A stretch of 32,376 nucleotides of DNA from an uncultured Clostridia bacterium (GTDB taxonomy: Bacteria; Bacillota; Clostridia; Oscillospirales; Acutalibacteraceae), in assembly GCA_947166135.1 (NCBI GenBank), contig CAMVDB010000022.1, positions 1-32,376 of the forward strand. The letters are read 5' to 3'. The notes under the pieces were generated by a model. The model was not told the DNA's origin. It did not search any database and was given only the letters and a program-made list of their open reading frames with translations. The stretch's first letter is position 1, and each line of letters starts with the position of its first letter. This document shows positions 24,767-32,376 of this stretch, piece after piece. A program made the translations under genes and the position numbers.

Positions 24767-25921
24767 TTATCCCAGCGCTGCGATGATCACATCGACCGCC
24801 TTCTCGAGCAGATCCATAGGGATATTCAGCGGGGGGAGCAAACGCAGCTTCTCCTTAGCGGAAAGGCAGAGAACGCCGTTCTCCATACATGCGGCAAGCA
24901 CCTCGGAGACAGGCTTCCGAGGCACGATACCGATCATCAGACCCAGTCCGCTGACAGTATAACCCGCCTGCTCGACTCTCTCCTTGATATACCTGCCCTT
25001 AGCGGCAACATCAGCCAAGAACGCCTCGTCCATACGGTTCATGACCGAGATCGCAGCGGCGGCACATACGGGATTGCCGCCGAAGGTGGAGCCGTGGTCG
25101 CCGTAGCCGAGCACGCCGCTGACGCGCTCGCTCATCAGGGTCGCGCCCATCGGCAGACCGCCCGCCAACCCCTTCGCGGTCGATACGACGTCGGGCTGAA
25201 CGCCGAAGTGCATATAGGAATAGAGCTTGCCGGTACGTCCGTTGCCGGTCTGCACCTCGTCCACCATAAAGACGAGATCGTTCTCGCGGCAGAGTCGCTC
25301 GCAAGCCTGTACAAATTCCTTATCAAGGGCGTTCACGCCGCCCTCGCCCTGTACGGTCTCGATCAGGATACCGGCGACCTTGTTATCGGCGACGAGCCGC
25401 TCGAGTCCCTCGATATCGTTCGCGTCAGCGTACAGGAAGCCCTCGGTGAGAGGGGTGAACTTCGTATGGAAGTTCTCCTGTCCGGTCGCGGCGAGGGTCG
25501 TCAGCGTTCTGCCGTGGAAGCTCTTGTTGAGCGTGATAATGCTGTAATAGTCGGCGCCCTTATGCGCGGCGGCATAAGCGCGCGCGACCTTCACGGCGCA
25601 CTCGTTCGCCTCGGCGCCGGAATTGCAGAAGAAAACCTTGTCCATCCCGGTGCGGGTGCAGAGAATCTCTGCCAGCTCGGCACAGGGGGAGGTGTAATAG
25701 AGGTTGGAGGTGTGCTGGAGAAGCTTCGCCTGGTTTGCGACAGCCTCCGCCCATACGGGATCGGCATAGCCGAAGGAATTGACGCCGATACCGGAGGTCA
25801 TGTCGATATAGGTCTTGCCGTTATCGTCATAGCAGATTGAGCCCTCACCGGCGGCGATCGCGATATCAAAGCGTTTATAGGTATGCGCTACATAGCGCTC
25901 ATCAGTCTGTTTAATGCTCAT
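24767..25921 (-). CDS. argD: Acetylornithine aminotransferase
   Basis: ArgD is a PLP-dependent class-III aminotransferase that makes N-acetylornithine from N-acetylglutamate semialdehyde and glutamate. The 384-residue protein shows NSGAEANE (100-107), the PLP-ring-contacting Asp221 in DEVQTG and the Schiff-base Lys250 in STAKGLAGG. Length is normal. AAAGGAG lies 6 nt upstream of the ATG. It follows argB after 58 bp. Enzymes of this type can also act on succinyl-diaminopimelate, but the operon supports the arginine role. Confidence 0.95.
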   Translation of the reverse strand: MSIKQTDERYVAHTYKRFDIAIAAGEGSICYDDNGKTYIDMTSGIGVNSFGYADPVWAEAVANQAKLLQHTSNLYYTSPCAELAEILCTRTGMDKVFFCNSGAEANECAVKVARAYAAAHKGADYYSIITLNKSFHGRTLTTLAATGQENFHTKFTPLTEGFLYADANDIEGLERLVADNKVAGILIETVQGEGGVNALDKEFVQACERLCRENDLVFMVDEVQTGNGRTGKLYSYMHFGVQPDVVSTAKGLAGGLPMGATLMSERVSGVLGYGDHGSTFGGNPVCAAAAISVMNRMDEAFLADVAAKGRYIKERVEQAGYTVSGLGLMIGIVPRKPVSEVLAACMENGVLCLSAKEKLRLLPPLNIPMDLLEKAVDVIIAALG

Positions 25922-25979
25922 TGTTTCTCCTTTAAAGCCGAAGGCAATTTATGATAAAACCGGTCTTTTCCTCGGCGCG

Positions 25980-26849
25980 TTATTTCTCGTCCGCGAGAAC
26001 CATCGTACCGGCGCCTTCGTCGGTCATCAGCTCCATAAGGATGGAGTGCGGTACTCTGCCGTCCATGATGATGACCTTCTGAACGCCGCGGTAGATCGCC
26101 TCAATACAGCAGCCGACCTTGGGGATCATGCCGCCGGAGATGATGCCGTCACGATAGAGGGTCTGCGCCTGAGATACCGTGATCTGGGGGATCAGGCTCT
26201 CGGGGTCGTCCTTATCCTTGAGGATGCCCGCGATATCGGTCATCATGATCAGGCGCTCGGCGTTGATCGCGCCCGCGATATAGGCGGCGGCGGTATCGCC
26301 GTTGATATTATAGGCGTTGCCGTCCTTGTCACAGCCGATGGTGGACACGACGGGGATATAACCCTTTTCGAGCAGATCCATGATCGGCTCGGGACGGATC
26401 TTCGTAACGTTGCCGACGAAGCCGAGGCGCTCGTCCTTCATCTCCGCCTCGATCAGCCTGCCGTCCATGCCGGAGATGCCCATCGCTCTGCCGCCCTTGG
26501 ACTCGATCAGGTTGACGAGGGTCTTGTTGACCTTGCCGGAGAGCACCATCTGGACGATCTCGATGGTCTCCTTATCGGTCACGCGCAAGCCGTCTACAAA
26601 CTCGGGCTTCTTACCGACGCGCTGCATGATATCGTTGATCTCGGGACCGCCGCCGTGGACCAGCACGACCTTGATACCGATCAGCCATAACAGAACGATA
26701 TCCTGCATGACCTGCTGCTTTAACTCTTCGTTGATCATGGCGTTGCCGCCGTACTTGACGACGACGATCTTGCCGGTGTATTTCTTAATATACGGGAGAG
26801 CGGCACACAGTACCTCCGCCCTCTCCGCGTTCGAAAAATCGTTGTTCAT
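25980..26849 (-). CDS. argB: Acetylglutamate kinase
   Basis: ArgB phosphorylates N-acetylglutamate. The 289-residue amino-acid-kinase-fold protein has VKYGGNAM (31-38, catalytic lysine 32) and VHGGGPE (64-70), plus the later DGRLIEAE and GDTAAAYIA substrate segments. I start it at 26849 because AGAGGT is well spaced there; a frame starting 36 bases further up has no such site. An N-terminal helix of about 25 residues before the kinase core suggests the arginine-inhibited hexameric type, in keeping with an ArgJ-type cyclic pathway, where ArgB is usually the feedback-controlled step. That regulation is inferred. Confidence 0.94.
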   Translation of the reverse strand: MNNDFSNAERAEVLCAALPYIKKYTGKIVVVKYGGNAMINEELKQQVMQDIVLLWLIGIKVVLVHGGGPEINDIMQRVGKKPEFVDGLRVTDKETIEIVQMVLSGKVNKTLVNLIESKGGRAMGISGMDGRLIEAEMKDERLGFVGNVTKIRPEPIMDLLEKGYIPVVSTIGCDKDGNAYNINGDTAAAYIAGAINAERLIMMTDIAGILKDKDDPESLIPQITVSQAQTLYRDGIISGGMIPKVGCCIEAIYRGVQKVIIMDGRVPHSILMELMTDEGAGTMVLADEK

Positions 26850-26900
26850 AATTACCTCTGTTTTCATGCACAAAGTGCAAATCACGGCGAAGCCGATTCA

Positions 26901-28115
26901 TTAAGTCCTGTAATCTCCGTTGATCTTGACGTAATCGTAGGTCAGGTCACAGCCCCAGGCGGTGGAGGAGAAATCGCCGTCGTTCAGGGCGACGAGGATC
27001 TCGATCTCCTTCTCGAGCAGGATCTCCTTCGCCTTTTCTTCGCTGAACGCGACGCCCGCGCCGTCCTTACAGACGAGGATCTCGCCCTTCTCGCTCTTAA
27101 AGCTGACGTCGATCTTATTCACGTCGACGGGAGCGCCCGAGTAGCCGATCGCGCAGAGCACACGGCCCCAGTTTGCGTCGGCGCCGAACATCGCCGCTTT
27201 GAGCAGGCTCGAGCAGATAACGGACTTCGCGACGGTCTTGGCGATATCGAGGGAAGCCGCGCCGCTGACCTGACATTCGAGCAGCTTGGTCGCGCCCTCG
27301 CCGTCGCCGGCGATCATACGGCACAGCGCTACGGTCACGGTATTGAGCGCCTGCATAAAGGCGGTGAAATCCTCGCCCTCCGAGGTGATCTCGTCGTTGC
27401 CCGCCATACCGTTCGCGAGCACGGTCACCATGTCGTTGGTGGATGTGTCGCCGTCGATAGAGATCATATTGAATGTGTTTTGGATATCGCCCGAAAGCGC
27501 CTTCTGCAGCATATCGGGAGCAATCGCAACGTCGGTGGTGATGAACACCAGCATGGTCGCCATGTTCGGATGGATCATGCCGCTGCCCTTGGCGATACCG
27601 CCGATACGGCAGGTCTTGCCGCCGCAGGTGAACTCGACCGCGACCTCCTTGGGGATCGTGTCGGTCGTCATGATACCGAGAGCCGCCTCGTGACCGCCCT
27701 CGACGCTCAGTCCCGCGACCAGCTCATCCATACCGTCCTTGATGGGTTCAAGGCTCAGGGGCTGGCCGATGACGCCGGTAGACGCCACAACAACGTCGGA
27801 GGAATCGATATCAAGCGCGCTTGATACCAGCGCCGCCATACCCTCGGCGATCTCGATACCGTCGGCGTTGCAGGTATTGGCGTTGCCGGAGTTGCAGATC
27901 ACCGCCTGCGCCTTGCCGTCGGCGATATGCGCCTTGGTAACGGTCAGGGGAGCGCCCTTGACGAGGTTGGTGGTGTATACTGCCGCCGCGGAGGCGGGGA
28001 TCTCGCTGACGATCAGCGAGAGGTCGTTCTTCGATGTATTTCTGCGGATGCCGCAGTGTACGCCCGAGGCGATAAAGCCCTGAGCCGCGGTCACGCCGCC
28101 GTCAATCATTTTCAT
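26901..28115 (-). CDS. argJ: Bifunctional ornithine acetyltransferase/N-acetylglutamate synthase
   Basis: ArgJ transfers acetyl from acetylornithine to glutamate, releasing ornithine and renewing acetylglutamate. The proprotein cleaves itself at the Ala-Thr bond in KGSGMIHPNMATML; here Thr187 (with the start used) becomes the nucleophile of the beta chain. The product is 404 residues, normal for the family. The region upstream of the start reads GGAAGG, then ATG at 28121 and ATG at 28115; I prefer 28115 for spacing, but 28121 is also possible and changes only two residues. No argA is seen in the window. Whether ArgJ here also uses acetyl-CoA (bifunctional) cannot be judged from the motif alone. 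Confidence 0.94.
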   Translation of the reverse strand: MKMIDGGVTAAQGFIASGVHCGIRRNTSKNDLSLIVSEIPASAAAVYTTNLVKGAPLTVTKAHIADGKAQAVICNSGNANTCNADGIEIAEGMAALVSSALDIDSSDVVVASTGVIGQPLSLEPIKDGMDELVAGLSVEGGHEAALGIMTTDTIPKEVAVEFTCGGKTCRIGGIAKGSGMIHPNMATMLVFITTDVAIAPDMLQKALSGDIQNTFNMISIDGDTSTNDMVTVLANGMAGNDEITSEGEDFTAFMQALNTVTVALCRMIAGDGEGATKLLECQVSGAASLDIAKTVAKSVICSSLLKAAMFGADANWGRVLCAIGYSGAPVDVNKIDVSFKSEKGEILVCKDGAGVAFSEEKAKEILLEKEIEILVALNDGDFSSTAWGCDLTYDYVKINGDYRT

Positions 28116-28139
28116 ATTCATATACCTTCCTTTATCATT

Positions 28140-28265
28140 GTCATTCCGAGGAACAGGCAATATGCCTGCGACGTGGGAATCCCCCTGTCGGAAATAACGG
28201 TTGCAGTGAAAAGCGCTTTGCTCCTCTTTGTGGGATTGCCACGCCCCGAAGGGGCTCGCAATGAC
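28140..28265. repeat. Palindromic intergenic repeat inside the arg operon
   Basis: The element has imperfect terminal inverted repeats, GTCATTCCGAG (28140-28150) and CTCGCAATGAC (28255-28265), matching at 10 of 11 positions. Internal parts include GGGAATCCCCC and GGGATTGCCACG, and CCCCGAAGGGG makes a hairpin. It ends 3 bp from the argC stop and begins 18 bp upstream of the argJ ATG at 28121, so it fills the gap between the two genes exactly. Confidence 0.75.
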
Positions 28266-28268
28266 GCT

Positions 28269-29192
28269 TTATCGGATCACCAGTCCCGTATCTTCGGGGA
28301 GACCCATACGGATATTCATGTTCTGGATCGCGGCGCCCGAAGCGCCCTTGCCGAGGTTATCGAAGCGCGAGATCAGGGTGATACGGTCGTCGCAGCCGAA
28401 CGCGGCGACAGCCATATCGTCACGGCCGCTGTAGGCGGCGGCGCTGATGAAGCCGTCCTCGGTACTGTCGTCGTAACGGATCAGACCGCTCTTGTAATAA
28501 TCTTTATACGCCGTTCTGATATCCTCCAGGGTGCCGTTCACATCCTCGCGCATAAGGCTCACGCTGACCTCCATACCACTGTAGTACGAGGCGACGATGG
28601 GGCTGAATACAGGCGCTTTCTCAATTCCGCAGAGCTTGACCATCTCGGGGAGGTGCTTGTGCGCCTGAGGGAGGGCATAAACGCGGGGAGCGCTGAGCAG
28701 CGGGGAGCGGTCGGGGCTCTCATACTCGGCGATCATCTTCTTGCCGCCGCCGGAATAACCGGTCAGCGAGTAGCAGGAAAGGGCAATGTCGCTCCCGATG
28801 ATACCGAGCTCGACGAGCGGTCTGACCAGCGAGATAAAGCCGCTGGCGTGACAGCCGGGATTCGCGATACGGGTCGCGGCGCTGAGCTGTTCTCTCAGTC
28901 CGCTTAGCTCGGGCATGCCGTAGGTCCAGCCCTCGGCGGTACGGTGAGCCGTCGAGGTATCGATCACCACGGCGTTGGGGTTTTGGATCAGCGAGACCGC
29001 CTCGACAGCCGCCGCGTCGGGCAGGCACAGGAAACTGATATCGCTGTTGTTGAGCATTTCGGCACGCGCCGAGATATCCTTACGGAGTTCATCGGGCAGG
29101 AGCATCAGCTCGATGTCCTTACGCTCGCTGAGGCGTTCACGGATCCTCAGACCGGTCGTGCCGGCGCTGCCGTCTATAAAAACTTTTATCAT
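28269..29192 (-). CDS. argC: N-acetyl-gamma-glutamyl-phosphate reductase
   Basis: ArgC reduces acetylglutamyl phosphate with NADPH to the semialdehyde. The 307-residue protein is of the short (type 2) class. Visible are the nucleotide-binding GSAGTTGLRIRERL near the N-terminus and the catalytic cysteine at 114 in NPGCHASG. Its ATG overlaps the argH stop by 4 bp (ATGA), which points to translational coupling with argH. Downstream a repeat separates it from argJ. Confidence 0.94.
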   Translation of the reverse strand: MIKVFIDGSAGTTGLRIRERLSERKDIELMLLPDELRKDISARAEMLNNSDISFLCLPDAAAVEAVSLIQNPNAVVIDTSTAHRTAEGWTYGMPELSGLREQLSAATRIANPGCHASGFISLVRPLVELGIIGSDIALSCYSLTGYSGGGKKMIAEYESPDRSPLLSAPRVYALPQAHKHLPEMVKLCGIEKAPVFSPIVASYYSGMEVSVSLMREDVNGTLEDIRTAYKDYYKSGLIRYDDSTEDGFISAAAYSGRDDMAVAAFGCDDRITLISRFDNLGKGASGAAIQNMNIRMGLPEDTGLVIR

Positions 29193-30562
29193 TGCAATTT
29201 CTCTTTCACATATTTTATCTGCTGCTCGATCGACTGAACGGAGGTTCCGCCGACGGAGTTGCGCTTATTGACGCAGGTGTACAGGTCGATATCCTCATAC
29301 AGATCCTGCTCGAACAGGTCGGAATACTCCTTGTACTTCTCGAGCGGAAGGGTCTCCAGCACCTCGCCGTTCGCGATACAATAGGCGACGATGGAGCCCG
29401 AGATCTTATATGCCGACCGGAAGGGCATGCCCTTCTTGGTGAGGTAATCGGCAAGGTCGGTCGCATTGATGAAGCCGCGCTGAGCCGCCTTCTTCATGTT
29501 CTCGGTCTTGACCTTCATGGTCGAGATCATGCCGACAAAGATCTGCAGGGACATATAGGCGGTATCGACCGCGTCGAACACGCCCTCCTTATCCTCCTGC
29601 ATATCCTTGTTATATGCGAGGGGCAGACCCTTGAGGACGGTCAGAGCGCCCATCAGGTCGCCGTAGACGCGTCCGGTCTTGCCGCGTACGAGCTCCGCCA
29701 TATCGGAGTTCTTCTTCTGCGGCATGATGGACGAGCCGGTGGTGTAGGCGTCGGAGAGCTCGACGAAGCCGAACTCCCAACTCGACCAGAGGATGATCTC
29801 CTCCGAGAGGCGGGAGAGGTGCATCATCAGGATGGAGAGATCAGACAGAAGCTCGATCACATAATCGCGGTCGGAAACGCCGTCGAGCGAGTTCATCGCG
29901 ATATCGTCGAAGCCCAACTGCTCCGCCTCAAAGTAACGGTCGGTATCGTAGGTGGTGCCCGCTAAGGCACAGCAGCCGATCGGCGAGATATTCATGCGTC
30001 GCTTACAGTCCGCAAGGCGCTCGCGGTCACGCAGGAGCATCATGGCGTAGGCTAAGAGGTGATGACCGAACATGATCGGCTGGGCACGCTGCAGATGCGT
30101 ATAGCCGGGCATGATCGCCTCCTTATAATTCTCAGCCTGTTCGGTCAGCGCGAGGATCAGGCGCTTTATCTCAGATGAGAGCTCGTCCACACGGTTCATC
30201 AGGTACATTCTGAGATCGAGCGCAACCTGGTCGTTCCTCGATCTCGCGGTATGGAGCTTCTTGCCGACGTCGCCGACGCGGCGGGTCAGCTCCTCCTCGA
30301 CGAACATGTGGATATCCTCGGCGTTCATATCGATCTCGAGCTTACCCGAGGTGATATCGTCGAGGATCTTCAACAGCTCGTCACAGAGCGCGTCAGCCTC
30401 CCACCGCTCGATGATGCCCTGCTTCGCGAGCATCTGGGCATGCGCGATAGAGCCCGTGATATCCTCCTTGTACATACGGCTGTCAAAGCCGATGGAGCTG
30501 TTGAATTCGTCAGCCAGCTTGCTGGTGTCTCCGGCGGTACGTCCCGCCCACATTTTAGCCAT
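29189..30562 (-). CDS. argH: Argininosuccinate lyase
   Basis: ArgH splits argininosuccinate into arginine and fumarate, the final step of the pathway. The 457-residue protein carries the fumarase/aspartase-superfamily signature GSSIMPQKKN (about 275-284), which holds the flexible catalytic serine loop, and the conserved MPGYTHLQRAQP. Length is normal. AGGAAAG precedes the ATG. It lies 68 bp after argG with a stable hairpin between, and overlaps argC by 4 bp. Confidence 0.96.
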   Translation of the reverse strand: MAKMWAGRTAGDTSKLADEFNSSIGFDSRMYKEDITGSIAHAQMLAKQGIIERWEADALCDELLKILDDITSGKLEIDMNAEDIHMFVEEELTRRVGDVGKKLHTARSRNDQVALDLRMYLMNRVDELSSEIKRLILALTEQAENYKEAIMPGYTHLQRAQPIMFGHHLLAYAMMLLRDRERLADCKRRMNISPIGCCALAGTTYDTDRYFEAEQLGFDDIAMNSLDGVSDRDYVIELLSDLSILMMHLSRLSEEIILWSSWEFGFVELSDAYTTGSSIMPQKKNSDMAELVRGKTGRVYGDLMGALTVLKGLPLAYNKDMQEDKEGVFDAVDTAYMSLQIFVGMISTMKVKTENMKKAAQRGFINATDLADYLTKKGMPFRSAYKISGSIVAYCIANGEVLETLPLEKYKEYSDLFEQDLYEDIDLYTCVNKRNSVGGTSVQSIEQQIKYVKEKLQ

Positions 30563-30591
30563 AGAAATCTTTCCTTTATATACGCCGTGAG

Positions 30592-30614
30592 GGTCGGGAG
30601 ATTATCCCGACCCA
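30592..30614 (-). other. Hairpin between argG and argH
   Basis: GGGTCGGGA (30592-30600) and TCCCGACCC (30606-30614) form a perfect 9-bp stem with a 5-nt loop. There is no U-tract on the minus strand, so it is likelier an mRNA-processing or 3'-stability hairpin than a terminator. It could let argG accumulate to a different level from the rest of the operon. Confidence 0.55.
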
Positions 30615-30630
30615 GATGGTTGTGTGTTGA

Positions 30631-31860
30631 TTACTTGTTTTTCTCATCGACGACTGCCTGGACCTTGATCGGCAGACCGTAGAGGTTGATGAAGCCCGCG
30701 GAATCCTTCTGGTCATAATCGGACTCGCCGAAGGTCGCGATCTCTTCACTGTAGAGGCTATAGGGGCTGTCAACGCCCGCCTTGATGATATTGCCCTTGT
30801 AGAGCTTGAGTTTGACGTAGCCGGTAACCTTCTCCTGGGTCTTATCGACGAAGGCGGAAAGCGCCTCACGCAGGGGGGTGAACCACTGGCCGTTGTAGAC
30901 GAGCTCGGCGAAGGTGATGGAAAGCCTCTGCTTCTCATGCATGGTCAGCTTATCGAGGCATATAGACTCGAGCGCCTCATGCGCCTTGTAGAGGATGGTG
31001 CCGCCGGGGGTCTCATATACGCCGCGGCACTTCATACCGACGAGACGGTTCTCGACGATATCGATGATACCGATGCCGTTCTTGCCGCCCAGCTCGTTGA
31101 GCTTTAAAATGATATTCTTCGCGGACATCTTCTCGCCGTCGATTGCGACCGGAACGCCCTTCTCGAAGTCAATAGTCACATAAGTGGGCTCGTCGGGGGC
31201 GTCGATCGGGGAAACGCCCATCTCGAGGAAGCCGGGCTTCTCGTAGGTCGGCTCGTTGTTGGTATCTTCAAGGTCCAGACCCTCATGGGACAGATGCCAG
31301 AGGTTCTTGTCCTTGCTGTAGTTGGTCTCGCGGTTGATCTTCAGGGGGATGTTGTGCGCCTCGGCGTACTCGATCTCCTCCTCACGGGACTTGATCGTCC
31401 ACTCACGCCACGGAGCGATGATGGGCATGTTGGGCGCGAAGTGCTTGATCGCCAGTTCAAAACGCACCTGATCGTTACCCTTACCGGTGCAGCCGTGGCA
31501 GATCGCGTCTGCGCCTTCCTTGAGGGCGATCTCGACGAGACCCTTCGCGATGCAGGGACGCGCGGTAGAGGTACCCAGCAGGTAATCCTCGTAGACAGCG
31601 CCCGCCTTCATGGTGGGGATGATGTACTCGTCGACATACTCCTCGGTCTGATCGAGGATATAGAGCTTGGAGGCGCCGGTCTTGATCGCCTTCTCCTCTA
31701 AGCCCTCCAGCTCGTCGTTCTGACCGACGTTACCGGATACCGCGATGACCTCGCAGTTATTGTAGTTTTCCTTCAGCCACGGGATGATGATGGATGTATC
31801 CAGACCGCCCGAATAAGCGAGGACGACTTTCTTTATGTTTTCCTTGTTGATTGCGTTCAT
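30631..31860 (-). CDS. argG: Argininosuccinate synthase
   Basis: ArgG condenses citrulline and aspartate using ATP. The 409-residue protein has the PP-loop AYSGGLDTS at 15-23 near the N-terminus, [12 protein letters not shown] in the middle and the usual C-terminal oligomerisation helix region. GGAGG is well spaced before the ATG. It is the first gene of the operon. The 200 bp upstream hold a consensus promoter and ArgR-like operators, so repression by arginine is the likely control. Confidence 0.97.
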   Translation of the reverse strand: MNAINKENIKKVVLAYSGGLDTSIIIPWLKENYNNCEVIAVSGNVGQNDELEGLEEKAIKTGASKLYILDQTEEYVDEYIIPTMKAGAVYEDYLLGTSTARPCIAKGLVEIALKEGADAICHGCTGKGNDQVRFELAIKHFAPNMPIIAPWREWTIKSREEEIEYAEAHNIPLKINRETNYSKDKNLWHLSHEGLDLEDTNNEPTYEKPGFLEMGVSPIDAPDEPTYVTIDFEKGVPVAIDGEKMSAKNIILKLNELGGKNGIGIIDIVENRLVGMKCRGVYETPGGTILYKAHEALESICLDKLTMHEKQRLSITFAELVYNGQWFTPLREALSAFVDKTQEKVTGYVKLKLYKGNIIKAGVDSPYSLYSEEIATFGESDYDQKDSAGFINLYGLPIKVQAVVDEKNK

Positions 31861-31900
31861 AATGTACCTCCGAATGAATATGCGTTAGATTTGTTGTTTA

Positions 31901-31967
31901 TGCATTTATTATACATCAAATTGCATATTTGTCAAGGAATATTTGCATATTATTGCAGATTTTTGCA
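31901..31967 (-). promoter_or_regulatory. Candidate ArgR operator array
   Basis: TGCA occurs at 31901, 31922, 31944, 31954 and 31964, spaced 21, 22, 10 and 10 bp, so all face roughly the same side of the helix. The pairs TGCATATTATTGCA (31944-31957) and TGCAGATTTTTGCA (31954-31967) have the 14-bp geometry of the ARG box (TGAAT-N4-ATTCA), with TGCA-type half sites. The two boxes share one half site upstream of the -35 element; the other two motifs fall in the spacer and just beyond the -10. This is an inference from spacing and from position upstream of argG. Confidence 0.6.
31908..31935 (-). promoter_or_regulatory. Promoter of the arginine operon
   Basis: On the minus strand TTGACA (31935-31930) and a perfect TATAAT (31913-31908) are 16 bp apart, about 48 bp before the argG start. 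A single strong promoter appears to serve all seven genes. Confidence 0.8.
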
Positions 31968-32060
31968 TTTTCTGTCACCCTTGACAAATTCCGCCTATTA
32001 TTATAGCCGACTTTTGGTGATTAATCAAGTCATCAGAGGGATTTTTCGCGCGCGTATCTT

Positions 32061-32322
32061 ATACTAAGTATCCATTAAACGCTTTAACAAATTTGTTAGC
32101 GAGAAATTTCGCAGAGCAAGGCGGAGGACGCAGGCATACTGGCGTATGTCAAGGACGACAACACCGCTATGTGTTATAGGGGTCCCCGACGCGCCCCTGC
32201 GCGGTGGGGAAAGGAGGAGCCGCCACTCGAGGTCAAAGCGTACCTACCGGATACGCTTACCGAGAACGGCGAGCGACGACGCATCGCAATAAATGTTAAA
32301 GTGTTTTAATGATACTTAGTAT
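32061..32322. mobile_element. MITE-like element with terminal inverted repeats
   Basis: The sequence begins ATACTAAGTATCCATTAAAC (32061-32080) and ends with a close reverse complement of it (32294-32322), about 25 of 29 positions matching in simple alignment. Each outer end is itself palindromic (ATACTAAGTAT). The interior of about 200 bp is GC-rich and contains no usable reading frame, so it would be non-autonomous. A clear target-site duplication is not visible. Its family is unknown to me. Confidence 0.65.
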
Positions 32323-32332
32323 TATATAATAC

Positions 32333-32361
32333 TTGACAAAAGCGCATAAAGCCTCTATAAT
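32333..32361 (+). promoter_or_regulatory. Perfect consensus sigma-A promoter leaving the window
   Basis: TTGACA (32333-32338), a 17-bp spacer and TATAAT (32356-32361) make an exact consensus promoter on the plus strand. The gene it drives lies beyond the window. It begins 11 bp after the end of the MITE-like element. Confidence 0.8.
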
Positions 32362-32376
32362 CCATAAGGATAAACA

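Noticed and set aside
31981..32007. Plus-strand promoter TTGACA...TATAGC upstream of argG
   Set aside because: The spacer is 15 bp and the -10 element is poor; no plus-strand gene follows before the MITE-like element.

Overview
The window looks like a chromosomal segment from an anaerobic Firmicute of the class Clostridia, most plausibly Oscillospiraceae/Ruminococcaceae. The reasons are a SpoIIE-type sporulation phosphatase, a secreted dockerin protein, a MecA-type Clp adaptor, Gram-positive ribosome-binding sites, and moderately GC-rich core genes separated by AT-rich spacers full of small palindromic repeats. The genus cannot be fixed from the sequence alone. No rRNA, tRNA or CRISPR array was recognised.

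Region 1 (1-7704) is an accessory, partly decayed island. It holds about 800 bp with no convincing gene, a full-length type III restriction (Res) subunit, the N-terminal half of a SNF2-type helicase, a large serine recombinase whose extreme N-terminus lacks the usual catalytic arginine, and a helix-turn-helix regulator cut off after 43 family-like residues. The modification (Mod) subunit that Res needs is absent. I read this as a defence cassette that suffered an internal deletion, next to a recombinase-bearing element that may have landed in the regulator gene.

Region 2 (7705-20471) is mostly core genes: a DUF6512-like membrane protein, rlmB, a 961-residue protein that looks like a catalytically dead P-type ATPase with a long charged N-terminal tail, rpe, a small AT-rich membrane ORF, a YD-repeat lipoprotein, a lipase-like hydrolase, a short MecA adaptor, a GH13 glycoside hydrolase with a good sigma-A promoter, and spoIIE. 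Two inverted copies of a hairpin-bearing intergenic repeat bracket spoIIE.

Region 3 (20885-23443) has a CrtI-like FAD oxidoreductase and a secreted protein with an N-terminal dockerin.

Region 4 (23586-31967) is a complete arginine operon on the minus strand, argG-argH-argC-argJ-argB-argD-argF. ArgJ closes the acetyl cycle, ArgB, ArgC and ArgD make acetylornithine, and ArgF, ArgG and ArgH convert ornithine to arginine. A consensus promoter upstream of argG is embedded in five TGCA motifs on helical-turn spacing, which I interpret as variant ArgR boxes. Small repeats have been inserted into intercistronic gaps of the operon. The right end (32061-32376) holds a MITE-like element and a perfect sigma-A promoter pointing out of the window.
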